A DNA stretch of 32,908 bases. Source: Muribaculaceae bacterium (GTDB lineage Bacteria > Bacteroidota > Bacteroidia > Bacteroidales > Muribaculaceae). The translations under genes and the position numbers were made by a program. This document shows positions 1-8,300 of this stretch, piece by piece (the stretch's first letter is position 1; the number at the start of each line of letters is the position of its first letter). The DNA lies in the NCBI GenBank assembly GCA_017454355.1, contig JAFTDD010000088.1, forward strand, positions 1-32,908. The letters are read 5' to 3'. Below the pieces are notes generated by a model. The model made no database searches. It had not been told where the DNA came from and saw nothing but the letters and a program-made list of their open reading frames with translations.

Positions 1-2
1 CC

Positions 3-101
3 GAGTCATTCAACTCCAAGATAAAGGGACTCCGCGCACAGGTGCATGGGGTGAATGACCTTGCGTTTTTCATGTTCCGTTGCGCCAAGATTTTCGGTTA
101 G
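3..101 (+). CDS. C-terminal end of an ISL3-like transposase (partial at window edge)
   Basis: Thirty-two codons are open from the window edge to a TAG stop. The peptide starts ESFNSKIKGLRAQ and ends FFMFRCAKIFG. This resembles the last residues of ISL3/IS204-type DDE transposases of Bacteroidales, where an E-S-F-N-x-K-I-K helix carries the final catalytic Glu and is followed by a short phenylalanine-rich tail. Only the tail is visible, so it cannot be said whether the gene is intact upstream. The family call rests on remembered motif similarity and a short peptide. Confidence 0.5.
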   Translation, partial: ESFNSKIKGLRAQVHGVNDLAFFMFRCAKIFG

Positions 102-140
102 GCGGCGAGGTGGCATCCACGGACATTCCCCCCTGCGCCT
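102..140. mobile_element. Possible right end of the ISL3-like insertion sequence
   Basis: The 39 bases after the transposase stop hold a GC-rich stretch (GGCATCCACGGACATTCC, then CCTGCGCC) before sequence changes abruptly to AT-rich AATAGACG repeats. The terminal inverted repeat of the insertion sequence most likely lies here. The partner end is outside the window, so this is inference. Confidence 0.3.
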
Positions 141-176
141 AAAAATAGACGTAAATAGACGTAAATAGACGAGAGG
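141..176 (+). repeat. Tandem AATAGACGTA repeat
   Basis: Three 10-base units of AAATAGACGT type end in AATAGACGAGAGG. The same units occur at 2519-2550 (opposite strand), 2694-2726 and 3599-3632, always in gaps between genes. Confidence 0.8.
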
Positions 177-205
177 TTGGAGAGTTGCGGAATTAAGGTT
201 AAGGT

Positions 206-460
206 TTACTGAATGAGGGCTTGCTCGAGTGCGTGGGCAAGTTGGTCGGGGCACGAGGTGGGCTTGGCGCCGCAGGTGATGCCCTTGAGTGTGGCGATTA
301 CCTCGTTCGCTTTGCGCCCCTCGACCAAGCGCGCCACTCCGAATGTGTTGCCCGGGCAACCGCCCACGAATTGCACATTGTGGATGCGGCCCTCTTCGTC
401 AATCTCCAGGTTGATAGCCTTGGAACACGTACCGCTTGTTGTGAACGAAATCTGTTTCAT
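206..460 (-). CDS. TSCPD domain protein (TIGR03905 family)
   Basis: This 84-residue protein has the TSCPD fold, named after a motif seen here as TSCPDQLA near residues 68-75. Other conserved cysteines lie in GTCSKAI (about residue 12) and GGCPGNT (about 35), with CGAK just before the motif. The family is small and of uncertain function; related domains occur at the C-terminus of class II ribonucleotide reductases. The cysteine pattern suggests metal or redox binding, which is inference. The gene is monocistronic and divergent from mtnN, with a -7-like element just upstream. Length is full for the family. Confidence 0.85.
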   Translation of the reverse strand: MKQISFTTSGTCSKAINLEIDEEGRIHNVQFVGGCPGNTFGVARLVEGRKANEVIATLKGITCGAKPTSCPDQLAHALEQALIQ

Positions 461-488
461 ATTGTCGTGATAGTTGTTGTTTTGACCG

Positions 489-496
489 CAAAATTA
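489..496 (-). promoter_or_regulatory. -7 element for the TSCPD gene
   Basis: The minus strand reads TAATTTTG, matching the Bacteroidetes TAnnTTTG consensus, about 29 bases before the start codon. No good -33 TTTG is seen at the expected distance. Confidence 0.5.
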
Positions 497-508
497 CAAT
501 TTTTTTTG

Positions 509-516
509 TAACTTTG
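509..516 (+). promoter_or_regulatory. -7 element for mtnN
   Basis: TAACTTTG fits TAnnTTTG about 60 bases before the mtnN start. A TTTG at 481-484 is 24 bases away, longer than the usual 19-21, so the -33 assignment is weak. It is divergent from the TSCPD promoter. Confidence 0.5.
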
Positions 517-575
517 CACTCTAAAAGATTATTTTAGACACAAGGACAAAAGAAACAAATATTTTCAACACTACT

Positions 576-1256
576 ATGACAATCGGAATTATCGTGGCAA
601 TGGACAAGGAGATGGCCTTGCTGCGCAATATCATCAATGACCCTGTCGAAGAGCATGCCGCCGGCAAGACGTTTATCTCCGGTAATATCGGCGAGACACG
701 TGTTGTGGCGATGCAATGCGGCATCGGCAAAGTCAACGCCGCCATCGGTGGCACACTACTCATCAACCGCTATGCGCCCGATGCGGTGATCAACACCGGC
801 GTGGCCGGCGCCGGCGATGCGCGCGTGGCCGTCGGCGACGTTGTCGTGGGCGAGCGCGTGGCCTATCACGACGTGTGGTGCGGTCCCGAGAGTGTTTTCA
901 ACGCCGTCCAAGGGCTGCCGCTATACTACAGCGGCGCCGAGTCGCTGCTCAACGCTTTGCCGCAAGACAAACACATCCACCGCGGGCTCATCTGCTCCGG
1001 CGACTGGTTTGTCGACACCATCGAGCGCGCCAGTGCCATCAAAGAAGCCTACCCCGACGTGCTCGCCGTAGATATGGAGAGCGGAGCGCTCGCCCAGACG
1101 TGCCATGTGCTCGGCGTGCCCTTCCTCAGCCTGCGCGTCATCAGTGATTCTCCACTTGCCAGCCACGACAACACAGCCGACTACACCTCTTTTTGGGACG
1201 ATGCGCCACAGCACACCTTCGACATCGTCCGAGCGATGTTAGCCGTTAGTCGTTAG
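576..1256 (+). CDS. mtnN: 5'-methylthioadenosine/S-adenosylhomocysteine nucleosidase
   Basis: The enzyme hydrolyses methylthioadenosine, S-adenosylhomocysteine and 5'-deoxyadenosine to adenine and the thioribose or ribose product in the cytoplasm, recycling products of methylation, polyamine and radical-SAM reactions. The 226-residue length is typical of Pfs/MtnN. Visible landmarks are the N-terminal IGIIVAMDKEM with catalytic Glu12, the NTGVAGAG loop (residues 73-80), the AVDMESGA motif with Glu168 that binds ribose, and Asp191 in VISDSP, the general acid. The start follows a TAACTTTG promoter element. The last codons (AVSR-stop) run into a GTTAG simple repeat. Confidence 0.95.
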   Translation: MTIGIIVAMDKEMALLRNIINDPVEEHAAGKTFISGNIGETRVVAMQCGIGKVNAAIGGTLLINRYAPDAVINTGVAGAGDARVAVGDVVVGERVAYHDVWCGPESVFNAVQGLPLYYSGAESLLNALPQDKHIHRGLICSGDWFVDTIERASAIKEAYPDVLAVDMESGALAQTCHVLGVPFLSLRVISDSPLASHDNTADYTSFWDDAPQHTFDIVRAMLAVSR

Positions 1257-1289
1257 TTACATCTATCGTCTAAAATCTAACATCTAAAC
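1238..1289 (+). repeat. GTTAG / ATCTAACATCTAA simple repeat at the mtnN stop
   Basis: GTTAGCCGTTAGTCGTTAG is followed by TCTAAAATCTAACATCTAA. The repeat encodes the last residues and the TAG stop of mtnN. Relatives lie at 11223-11257 and 15237-15276. Confidence 0.7.
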
Positions 1290-1318
1290 TGACCCATATT
1301 GTTATTTTTTCACAATGC

Positions 1319-1349
1319 TTTGCTATATCGCAAAAAAATTGTATTTTTG
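1319..1349 (+). promoter_or_regulatory. dnaN promoter
   Basis: TTTG at 1319-1322, a 19-base spacer and TATTTTTG at 1342-1349 match the Bacteroidetes primary sigma-factor promoter at ideal spacing. It lies about 43 bases before the dnaN start. Confidence 0.75.
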
Positions 1350-1391
1350 CCTTTTGAAACAAAAACAAACTTCATACTATAGTATCGCGAT

Positions 1392-2510
1392 ATGAGATTC
1401 AACATTCAAAGCAAACTGTTGCTTAACCGTCTTTCGGCAGTAAGCAAAGTTATTGGCAACAAGAACGCCTACGCTATCCTCGACAATTTCCTTTTTGAAC
1501 TGGAGGGCGACACACTCGTTGTCACCGGCAGTGACCTTGAGACGCTCCTCACCGCTGCCGTCAACGTCACCGAGGCCGAGGGCAGCGGCAAACTCGCGCT
1601 CGACGTGCGCCGTATGCTCAATATCCTCAAGGAGTTGCCCGACACCGCCCTCTCGTTTGATATCAACGACGAGACGCTCGAGGTGAACATTAAGTACCCC
1701 AACGGCGAGTTCAAGATTGCCGGTCTCTCGGGTGACGAGTATCCCGCACGAGCCATCGCCGCCGAGGAGCCCAAGGTGATGCAACTGCCGCAAAAGCAGG
1801 TTGTGTCCGCCATCCAGCGCACTGTGTTCGCCGTGGGCAACGACCCGGCGCACACCGTGTTTATGGGAGTCTATTGGGATATTATGCCCGACCGCATCGT
1901 CTTTGTCGCTACTGATAGCCATGTGCTCGTGCGCTTCAAGCACCTCAACGTCCAACCGGGTTTCGAGGCCTCGTTTATCCTGCCCACCAAGCCCGCCCAA
2001 ATTCTCACCAACGTGCTTGACAAGAGTGGAGAGGAACCGGTGCGCGTGTCAATCGATGACAAGAGCGTGACCTTTGAGACGGTTGACCTCACCCTCTCGT
2101 GCCGTACCATCAACGGACGCTACCCGCGCTATGAGGCCGTCATTCCCACCGATGTGCCTTACAACGTGACCGTCGACCGCGTCAGCCTGCTCAACGCCCT
2201 GCGCCGTGTCGCCGTCCTGGCCAGCCCCGGCGGACTGGTGCAGATGGACATCCGCGCCAACGAGATTGGCCTGCGTGCTCAAGACCTGGATCACGCCACA
2301 TCGGCCAGTGAGACCGTGCCTTGCGACTACAACGGCCCCGAGATGACTATGGGCTTCAACAACGACAACATTGTCGACGTTGTGGGCAATATCGACAGCG
2401 AGTCGCTCACAATTCAACTCGTTGACCCTGCCCGCGCCGGCATCTTCCTGCCGGGCGAGCAGCCAGAGGGTGAGGACTTGCTCATCCTGCAGATGCCCAT
2501 GATGGTGTAA
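1392..2510 (+). CDS. dnaN: DNA polymerase III beta subunit (sliding clamp)
   Basis: DnaN forms the ring-shaped dimer that tethers the replicative polymerase to DNA and serves as a docking platform for repair proteins. The 372 residues match the usual length and the three repeated clamp folds. Recognisable stretches are MRFNIQSKLLLNRLSAVSKV at the N-terminus, SGDEYPA near residue 115, the TDSHVLVRFK region and a C-terminal LPGEQPEGEDLLILQMPMMV typical of Bacteroidetes clamps. It is not beside dnaA here, which is common in this phylum. It has its own strong promoter. A 230-base spacer made of inverted repeats separates it from the exonuclease gene. Confidence 0.97.
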   Translation: MRFNIQSKLLLNRLSAVSKVIGNKNAYAILDNFLFELEGDTLVVTGSDLETLLTAAVNVTEAEGSGKLALDVRRMLNILKELPDTALSFDINDETLEVNIKYPNGEFKIAGLSGDEYPARAIAAEEPKVMQLPQKQVVSAIQRTVFAVGNDPAHTVFMGVYWDIMPDRIVFVATDSHVLVRFKHLNVQPGFEASFILPTKPAQILTNVLDKSGEEPVRVSIDDKSVTFETVDLTLSCRTINGRYPRYEAVIPTDVPYNVTVDRVSLLNALRRVAVLASPGGLVQMDIRANEIGLRAQDLDHATSASETVPCDYNGPEMTMGFNNDNIVDVVGNIDSESLTIQLVDPARAGIFLPGEQPEGEDLLILQMPMMV

Positions 2511-2518
2511 TCTCCAAA

Positions 2519-2725
2519 CTCTCGTCTATTTACGTCTATATACGTCTATATTTATCTTTTGGTATATTTCTCGTAAATTTTCGTAAATTCACGTAAATTA
2601 ACTATAAACAACAGAAAATAAATATTTACGAAGATTTACGAAATTGTAGGGCCTGGCCTTGGCCTAGCCGTTTTACGAATTATACGTGAGAATAATAGAC
2701 GGAAATAGACGGAAATAGACGAGAG
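2519..2725. repeat. Large imperfect inverted repeat of AATAGACG units
   Basis: The arms 2519-2550 and 2694-2725 are inverted copies of a 32-base sequence, 28 of 32 positions matching. Between them are TCGTAAATT and TTTACGAA units that also pair with each other, and a GC-rich module at 2646-2670 (GTAGGGCCTGGCCTTGGCC) that recurs at 16800 in the mobile element. No open reading frame lies inside. It fills the dnaN-exonuclease gap and could form a long cruciform or hairpin. Confidence 0.75.
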
Positions 2726-2744
2726 GAATTACTAATTTATTTAT

Positions 2745-3512
2745 ATGCCACTGGAATTAAAGAAACCGCTCATCGTCTTTGACGTTGAGAGCACCGGTCT
2801 TAATATCATCAGCGACCGTATCATTGAGTTGAGTTACGTCAAGTTGTGGCCCAACGGCAAGCGAGAGGAGAACACCTATCGCTTTAACCCCGAGTGTCCG
2901 ATTCCCAAAGAGTCGCAGGCCGTGCACCACATCAGCGATGAGGATGTGGCGGGCGAACCGGTGTTCAAGCAGCGCGCGCGAGAGATAGCCAACATCTTTG
3001 AGGGCTGCGACATCGCCGGCTTCAACAGCAACCACTTTGACATCCCCATCCTGATGGAGGAGATGCTTAGGGCTGGAGTCTCGTTCTCGATGGATGGAAG
3101 GCGTTTTATCGATGTGCAGGCCATTTACCACAAGAAGGAGCGTCGTGACCTTGAGGCCGCCTACCGCTTCTATTGCGGCAAGGAGATGGACAATCATCAC
3201 AACGCGATGTGCGATACCCGCACCACACTCGAGGTGTTGCTGGCCCAGGTGGACCACTATGCCGACCTGCCAAGTGATGTGCCCGGGTTGGCCGACTACT
3301 CGCAGCATAACCGCAACGTGGATTTGGCCGCGCGCATGATTTACAACGACAAGGGCGAGGAAACGTTTAACTTCGGCAAATATAAAGGGAAACCGGTCGT
3401 CGAAGTGCTGCGCAACGACCCGAGTTACTATGCTTGGTTTATGCGCTCCGACTTCTCGCTCGACAGCAAGAACCACCTGACACGCATCAAGTTGCGCATG
3501 GCAGCCAAGTAG
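2745..3512 (+). CDS. DnaQ-like 3'-5' exonuclease with C-terminal DUF3820-type domain
   Basis: This 255-residue DEDDh exonuclease is likely to act in DNA proofreading or repair. Exo I is IVFDVESTGL with Asp13 and Glu15, Exo II is GFNSNHFDIP with Asp99, and Exo III is HNAMCDTRTT with His152 and Asp157. After the nuclease domain, about residues 205-250 contain FNFGKYKGKPVVEVLRNDP and a YAWFMRSDF segment, matching the small domain called DUF3820 that often follows this exonuclease in Bacteroidetes. The exact substrate is unknown. The gene sits between dnaN and coaBC, a common neighbourhood in the order. The start at ATG 2745 puts the catalytic motif at a normal distance from the N-terminus. Confidence 0.88.
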   Translation: MPLELKKPLIVFDVESTGLNIISDRIIELSYVKLWPNGKREENTYRFNPECPIPKESQAVHHISDEDVAGEPVFKQRAREIANIFEGCDIAGFNSNHFDIPILMEEMLRAGVSFSMDGRRFIDVQAIYHKKERRDLEAAYRFYCGKEMDNHHNAMCDTRTTLEVLLAQVDHYADLPSDVPGLADYSQHNRNVDLAARMIYNDKGEETFNFGKYKGKPVVEVLRNDPSYYAWFMRSDFSLDSKNHLTRIKLRMAAK

Positions 3513-3658
3513 CATGTAGCGTGTAGCATGTAGCATGAGGTTAGCGTCAATTCACGTCTATGACAACGTCAATTAATGTGTAAAATAAAAAATTGATGAA
3601 AATAGACGTCGTTATAGACGATAATAGACGCGAAACAATTGTGAATTATGAATTATAA
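3510..3658. repeat. Intergenic simple repeats between exonuclease and coaBC
   Basis: Three repeat types follow each other: TAGCATGTAGCGTGTAGCAT from 3511, AATAGACG-type units at 3599-3632 with a weak inverted partner near 3554-3570, and GTGAATTATGAATTATAAT at 3640-3658. The last one carries the coaBC start codon. No promoter was recognised. Confidence 0.65.
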
Positions 3659-4868
3659 TAGCATTCTGGAGGGAAAGCATATTGTGCTGGGCATCACCGG
3701 CGGCATCGCGGCCTACAAGAGTGCCGCGTTGTGCCGACTGATGGTTAAGGCCGGCGCGCAGGTGCAGGTGATTATGACGCCCAACGCGCGCGAGTTCATC
3801 ACGCCCGTGACGCTGAGCACGCTATCGGGTCGCCCGGTGATAACGGAGTTTTTCACCGCCAATACCGGTCAGTGGAACAGCCATGTGGACTTGGGTCTTT
3901 GGGCCGATGCGATGGTTATCGCTCCGGCCACCGCATCGACCATCGCCAAGATGGCCACCGGCGTGGCCGACAATATGCTTGTCACGAGTTATCTATCCAC
4001 ACGCGCGCCGGTGTTTATCGCTCCGGCGATGGACTTGGATATGATGGCTCACCCCACCACAGTGCGCAACCTCAGCCTGCTACGCTCCTATGGCAACCAC
4101 ATTATCGAGGCGGCAACCGGCGAACTGGCGAGCCACCTCACCGGCAAGGGGCGTATGGAGGAGCCGGAGCGCATTGTCAAAGTGCTTGAAGAGTATTTTG
4201 GAACCGGCAGGGAACTTGCGGGCAAACGGGTGCTCATCACAGCGGGTCCCACTGTAGAGAAACTGGACCCGGTGCGCTACCTCAGCAATTTCTCGAGTGG
4301 CAAGATGGGCTTTGCTCTTGCGGCGCAGTGTGCCGCGCGTGGCGCCAATGTCACCCTCGTTGCCGGGCCGGTATCGCTCTCGACACCCGCCGGGCAGATT
4401 GAGCGCGTGAACGTCACTTCGGCTCTTGAAATGCACGACGCCGTGACGGCACGAGCCGCCCGGGCCGATGTGGTAATCCTTTGTGCCGCAGTGGCCGACT
4501 ATCGTGCCGAACAAACGGCAAGTTCTAAAATCAAGCGCGACGGCAACGTGCTGACTCTCACCCTCGTGCCCAATCCCGACATCGCCGCCGCTGTGGGACG
4601 CGACAAGCGCGACGGACAACTGATTGTGGGCTTTGCTCTCGAAACCGACAACGGCCTCGAGAATGCCCGCGCCAAGATGGTACGCAAGAAACTTGACATG
4701 ATTGTGCTTAACTCGGCACGCGAACCGAATGCCGGTTTCCAAGCCGACAATAACACCATCACAATCATCGACAGCGACGGCACGGTGACCCCTTACGACA
4801 ACAAACCGAAGACCGACGTAGCCGCCGATATTGTTGACCACATCGTCTCATTAATGCATAATTCATAA
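3648..4868 (+). CDS. coaBC: Bifunctional phosphopantothenoylcysteine decarboxylase / phosphopantothenate-cysteine ligase
   Basis: CoaBC performs two consecutive steps of coenzyme A synthesis: ligation of cysteine to 4'-phosphopantothenate (CTP-dependent) and FMN-dependent decarboxylation to 4'-phosphopantetheine. The 406-residue length is standard. The CoaC flavoprotein half (about 1-180) shows LGITGGIAAYKSA, the active-site histidine in NSHVDLG and APAMD. The CoaB half (about 185-405) shows ITAGPTVEKLDPVRYLSN, SSGKMG, AAVADYR and the KIKRDG lysine. The start codon and the C-terminal LMHNS-stop both lie within ATTCATA-type simple repeats. coaE, the last step of the pathway, lies about 6 kb downstream. 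Confidence 0.96.
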   Translation: MNYNSILEGKHIVLGITGGIAAYKSAALCRLMVKAGAQVQVIMTPNAREFITPVTLSTLSGRPVITEFFTANTGQWNSHVDLGLWADAMVIAPATASTIAKMATGVADNMLVTSYLSTRAPVFIAPAMDLDMMAHPTTVRNLSLLRSYGNHIIEAATGELASHLTGKGRMEEPERIVKVLEEYFGTGRELAGKRVLITAGPTVEKLDPVRYLSNFSSGKMGFALAAQCAARGANVTLVAGPVSLSTPAGQIERVNVTSALEMHDAVTARAARADVVILCAAVADYRAEQTASSKIKRDGNVLTLTLVPNPDIAAAVGRDKRDGQLIVGFALETDNGLENARAKMVRKKLDMIVLNSAREPNAGFQADNNTITIIDSDGTVTPYDNKPKTDVAADIVDHIVSLMHNS

Positions 4869-4889
4869 TTCACAATGCATAATTATATG
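4853..4889 (+). repeat. ATGCATAATTCATA simple repeat spanning a stop and a start codon
   Basis: TAATGCATAATTCATAATTC followed by ACAATGCATAATTATATG covers the end of coaBC and the beginning of the next gene. Related repeats lie at 3640-3658 and 12337-12376. Confidence 0.75.
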
Positions 4890-5810
4890 CGACGCCTATT
4901 ATCCTTTTTAATATTGCTGCTTGCGTTGTCGCTGACAGTGATGGCTCAGGAGGACACTGAACTCAACTGTGAGGTGGAGATTAACACCGAGAAGGTGCCT
5001 AACGCCAATAAGGAAATCTTCAACACCTTGAAGACGGCCATCAGTGAGTATCTCAACAACACCAAATGGACCGACGCCCACTTTATGGTCAACGAGAAAA
5101 TCCAGTGCAAGTTGCTGTTGGTGGTGTCGAAGTATGAGGACGCGGGAGGCGTAATAGCCGGCGAACTGACAATCCAAAGCCAACGCCCGGTGTATAACAG
5201 CAGTTACACCACCACGGTGATTAACTACAAGGACACCAAGGTGGAGTTCAGTTATAACGAGGGCGAGCAATTGGTGTTCTCCGAGACCGACATGATCAGT
5301 AATCTGACGGCAATCCTCAATTTTTGGGCCTATACAATTATCGCGATGGACTTCGACACGTTCTCGCTGCGCGGCGGTGATCCTTATTATGAGAAGGCCG
5401 CCAATATCGTGAGATTGGCACAAAGCAGCGGCGAGACCGGGTGGAAAGCCTTTGAGGACACACGCAACCGCAGCGCCGTGCTCAGCGCGTTGACCGACAA
5501 GCAGACCTCGGCCTTGAGGCAAATCCTCTATGACTATCATCGTCAGGGCTTGGACCAAATGGTGGTGAGCGTCGACAAGGGCAGGGCGGTGGTCACACAG
5601 TGCCTTGAGGAACTCAAGAAAGTCTATGACGCGGCGCCGATGAGCGTGGGACTGGTGATGTTTAAAGACTCCAAACTCGACGAACTGGTGAATATCTACA
5701 GCAAAGCCGGCACAAGCGAGAAACAGAATGTCTATGATATCCTCTATCAACTATATCCCACTGACCAGTCGCGCCTCGAAAAAATCAAGGAGGTTAGCAA
5801 CGACTTCTGA
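4887..5810 (+). CDS. DUF4835 (PorD-like) exported protein
   Basis: The encoded protein has about 307 residues and a classical signal peptide (MRRLLSFLILLLALSLTVMA, cleavage before QE). The mature part begins ELNCEVEINTEKV and contains YTTTVINYKDTKVEF and ILNFWAYTIIAMDFDTFSLRGGDPYYEKA, which I recognise as the DUF4835 family. That family has been linked to the type IX secretion system under the name PorD; whether this organism secretes by that route is not shown here. ATG 4875, four codons upstream, is also possible, but it lies inside a simple repeat and 4887 gives the cleaner signal peptide. The position between coaBC and recN is typical for Bacteroidales. Confidence 0.82.
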   Translation: MRRLLSFLILLLALSLTVMAQEDTELNCEVEINTEKVPNANKEIFNTLKTAISEYLNNTKWTDAHFMVNEKIQCKLLLVVSKYEDAGGVIAGELTIQSQRPVYNSSYTTTVINYKDTKVEFSYNEGEQLVFSETDMISNLTAILNFWAYTIIAMDFDTFSLRGGDPYYEKAANIVRLAQSSGETGWKAFEDTRNRSAVLSALTDKQTSALRQILYDYHRQGLDQMVVSVDKGRAVVTQCLEELKKVYDAAPMSVGLVMFKDSKLDELVNIYSKAGTSEKQNVYDILYQLYPTDQSRLEKIKEVSNDF

Positions 5811-5822
5811 TTCCACCGGACG

Positions 5823-7496
5823 ATGCTAAAACACCTTAGTATAACAAATTACGCCCTAATTGATCGTTTGGAACTCGAACTTGACGCCGGCTTGACGATC
5901 GTTACGGGCGAGACCGGTGCCGGCAAGTCCATCATTATGGGCGCGCTGGCGCTGCTGCTTGGCGAGCGTGCCGACGCAAAGATGGTGACCGATGCCGGAC
6001 GAAAGACCGTAGTTGAGGCCACATTTGACGTGGAGGGCTATAACCTTGCCGCATTGATGGCCGAGGGCGATATCGAGCATGATGAGCGTGAGTGTATCCT
6101 GCGGCGTGAGGTGAGCGCCAATGGTCGATCGCGGGCTTTTGTCAACGACACGCCGGTGCAGTTGACGTTTATCCGTTCGCTTGCCACTCGGCTGGTGGAT
6201 ATCCATTCGCAGCACAGCAATATGTTGCTCTCCCAGCCTGCCTATCAGTTGCATGTGCTCGATAGTCTGGCAGATAATGCCGGCTTGATAGGGGAGTATG
6301 CTGACGCTTACCGCGAATATTGCGCGCGTCGTCACGCTCTCGACCAGTTGCGAGCCTCAGTTGCGGCCGCGCGCTCCGAGCAGGACTACCTCCGTTTCCA
6401 ACTCGCGCAGTTGGAAACGTTGGATCTCAAGCCGGGCGAGGCCGCCGAACTCGAGGCTGCGCACGACCGCTTGGCAAATGTGGAACAACTCAAGGAGCAA
6501 CTGTGGGAGGCGACATCCTTGCTTGACGGCGATGGCCACTCGATGCTCGCCGACTTGCAGACTGTGGCCTCAAGGCTTGACGCCGCCGCGGAGCGGCTGC
6601 CCGAAATCGCCGACGCCGGCGACCGCGTGCGCTCGGCAATCATCGACCTCAAAGACATCGCCGCCACCGCGAGCCAGTTGCAGGACACGCTGGTGCATGA
6701 CCCGGCCGAACTGCAACGCGTTGAGGACCGCTTGGCTGCAATCTACTCGCTGCAGCGGCGTCATAATGTCGCCGACCCCGACGAACTGGTGGCCCTACGC
6801 GAGTCGCTCTGTGCACGATTGCAGAGTATTGACCATAGCGATGAGCAAACGGCAGCACTCGAGGCTGAAATCTTCGCATCGCGAGACGCGCTGCTCATCA
6901 AGGCCACCACGCTCAGTTGCCGCCGCATGCGCGCCGCCGAGGCACTGCGCGACGAGATGGAACGTCAGGCAGCCACGTTAGCCATGCCACACTTGCGCTT
7001 TGTGATTGACTTCACAACGTCTGATGAGCCCGGTCCCGTCGGTGTCGACTCGGTAGAGTTCCGCTTTGCATTTAACAAAAACCAGACGCCGATGCCCGTT
7101 GGAGCCACAGCCTCCGGAGGCGAAATTTCGCGCGTGATGCTATGCGTAAAAACGATTGTCGCACGCTCAATGCAACTGCCCACCATCATCTTTGATGAGG
7201 TGGATACCGGAGTGAGCGGCGACGTGGCCGCACGCATCGGCGAGATGATGCACGACATCGCCGGACACATTCAGGTGCTTGCCATCACCCATTTGCCGCA
7301 GGTGGCCGCGCGCGGCGACCATCACTGGCGAGTGTTCAAGAGCGATACCGAGCAGGGCACCGTCACGGCCGTCGAGACCCTTGACGATGAGGGACACGTG
7401 CTGGAGGTGGCACGTATGCTCGCCGGGCACGATGTTGACGCGGCTGCTGTCGCCAACGCGCGCTCTTTAATCAATTCTAAATTAGATTCAAAATGA
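5823..7496 (+). CDS. recN: DNA repair protein RecN
   Basis: RecN is an SMC-like ATPase that acts in double-strand break repair and sister-chromatid cohesion. The 557 residues fit the family. The Walker A motif GETGAGKS is at residues 29-36, followed by a family-typical MLLSQPAYQLHVLDS segment. A long coiled-coil region rich in Leu, Ala and Glu spans roughly 160-370. The ABC signature (ASGGEISRVML, about 430) and Walker B with D-loop (TIIFDEVDTGVSG, about 455) follow, then ITHLPQVAARGDHH, which carries the switch histidine. The gene follows DUF4835 by 12 bases and overlaps rlmB by 4 bases (ATGA), so the three are probably one transcript. Confidence 0.96.
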   Translation: MLKHLSITNYALIDRLELELDAGLTIVTGETGAGKSIIMGALALLLGERADAKMVTDAGRKTVVEATFDVEGYNLAALMAEGDIEHDERECILRREVSANGRSRAFVNDTPVQLTFIRSLATRLVDIHSQHSNMLLSQPAYQLHVLDSLADNAGLIGEYADAYREYCARRHALDQLRASVAAARSEQDYLRFQLAQLETLDLKPGEAAELEAAHDRLANVEQLKEQLWEATSLLDGDGHSMLADLQTVASRLDAAAERLPEIADAGDRVRSAIIDLKDIAATASQLQDTLVHDPAELQRVEDRLAAIYSLQRRHNVADPDELVALRESLCARLQSIDHSDEQTAALEAEIFASRDALLIKATTLSCRRMRAAEALRDEMERQAATLAMPHLRFVIDFTTSDEPGPVGVDSVEFRFAFNKNQTPMPVGATASGGEISRVMLCVKTIVARSMQLPTIIFDEVDTGVSGDVAARIGEMMHDIAGHIQVLAITHLPQVAARGDHHWRVFKSDTEQGTVTAVETLDDEGHVLEVARMLAGHDVDAAAVANARSLINSKLDSK

Positions 7497-8230
7497 ACGA
7501 TATGATATATGGGTTGCATCCGGTGATTGAGGCGCTTGAGGCCGGACGCACGATAGATAAAATTCTGATGCGTCGCGGGCTTGTGGGCGACAACGTGTCA
7601 CAACTATTGCAGTTGGCTCGCGAGCACCGCGTGCCGGTGCAACGGGTTCCGCCCGAGAAACTGGACCGCGTCACGCGCAAGAACCATCAGGGCGTAATTG
7701 CTCTGCTGGCCGCTGTGGACTACTGCCGCTTGTCGGATGTGCTGCCGGGCTTGTTTGAGCAAGGCGTCAATCCGCTCATTGTCGTGCTGGACGGTGTGAC
7801 CGACGTGCGCAACTTTGGTGCAATCGCCCGCACTTGTGACTGCGCTGGAGTGAACGCGCTTGTTATTGCCGAGCGGGGCAGCGTGACCGTTGGCGCCGAT
7901 GCGATGAAAACCAGTGCCGGAGCGTTGAACTATGTGACCGTTTGTCGAGAGCATAATTTGGCAGGCGCGTTGCGCTACCTGCGCGACAGCGGCGTGATGG
8001 TGATTGCCACCGCCGGTGGCACCGCCACGGCCCACACTGCCGCCGACTATACCGGCCCCGTTGCCATTGTGCTGGGTGCGGAAGGCGAAGGCATCAGCGA
8101 TGAAGTGCTCGAGGTGTGCAACACGCGAGTGGCTATCCCGGAGTTTGGGCACATTAATTCTCTCAACGTGTCGGTGGCCGCAGGTGTGGTAATCTACGAG
8201 GCGGTTCGTCAGCGTCTTGCCGATTTATAA
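7493..8230 (+). CDS. rlmB: 23S rRNA (guanosine-2251-2'-O)-methyltransferase
   Basis: RlmB, a SPOUT-class enzyme, methylates the 2'-OH of G2251 in the peptidyl-transferase P loop of 23S rRNA. The 245 residues include the N-terminal substrate-binding domain (IYGLHPVIEALEAGRTIDKI) and the catalytic domain with motif 1 LDGVTDVRNFGAIARTC, motif 2 IVLGAEGEGIS and motif 3 IPEFGHINSLNVSVAAGV, which form the trefoil knot. The start overlaps the recN stop (ATGA). A related spoU family member such as TrmH is less likely given the length and N-terminal domain. Confidence 0.93.
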   Translation: MNDMIYGLHPVIEALEAGRTIDKILMRRGLVGDNVSQLLQLAREHRVPVQRVPPEKLDRVTRKNHQGVIALLAAVDYCRLSDVLPGLFEQGVNPLIVVLDGVTDVRNFGAIARTCDCAGVNALVIAERGSVTVGADAMKTSAGALNYVTVCREHNLAGALRYLRDSGVMVIATAGGTATAHTAADYTGPVAIVLGAEGEGISDEVLEVCNTRVAIPEFGHINSLNVSVAAGVVIYEAVRQRLADL

Positions 8231-8253
8231 TTGATAATTAGTAATTCGTGAGT

Positions 8254-8300
8254 TACTTCGTACTTTGTACTTCGTACTTTGTACTTCGTACTTTTTTTCG
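8254..8300 (+). repeat. Alternating TACTTCG / TACTTTG heptamer array
   Basis: Five consecutive 7-base units alternate TACTTCG and TACTTTG (8254-8288), followed by TAC and a run of seven T (8292-8298). The array fills most of the rlmB-nusB gap and contains the -33 element of the nusB promoter. Confidence 0.85.

Noticed and set aside
4080-4841. Long minus-strand frame within coaBC (similar ones lie opposite the exonuclease at 2757-3536 and DUF4835 at 4908-5750)
   Set aside because: All are antisense shadows of genes with full family motifs.
8254-8300. CRISPR-like array
   Set aside because: Units are 7 bases, directly adjacent with no unique spacers, and no cas genes are present.
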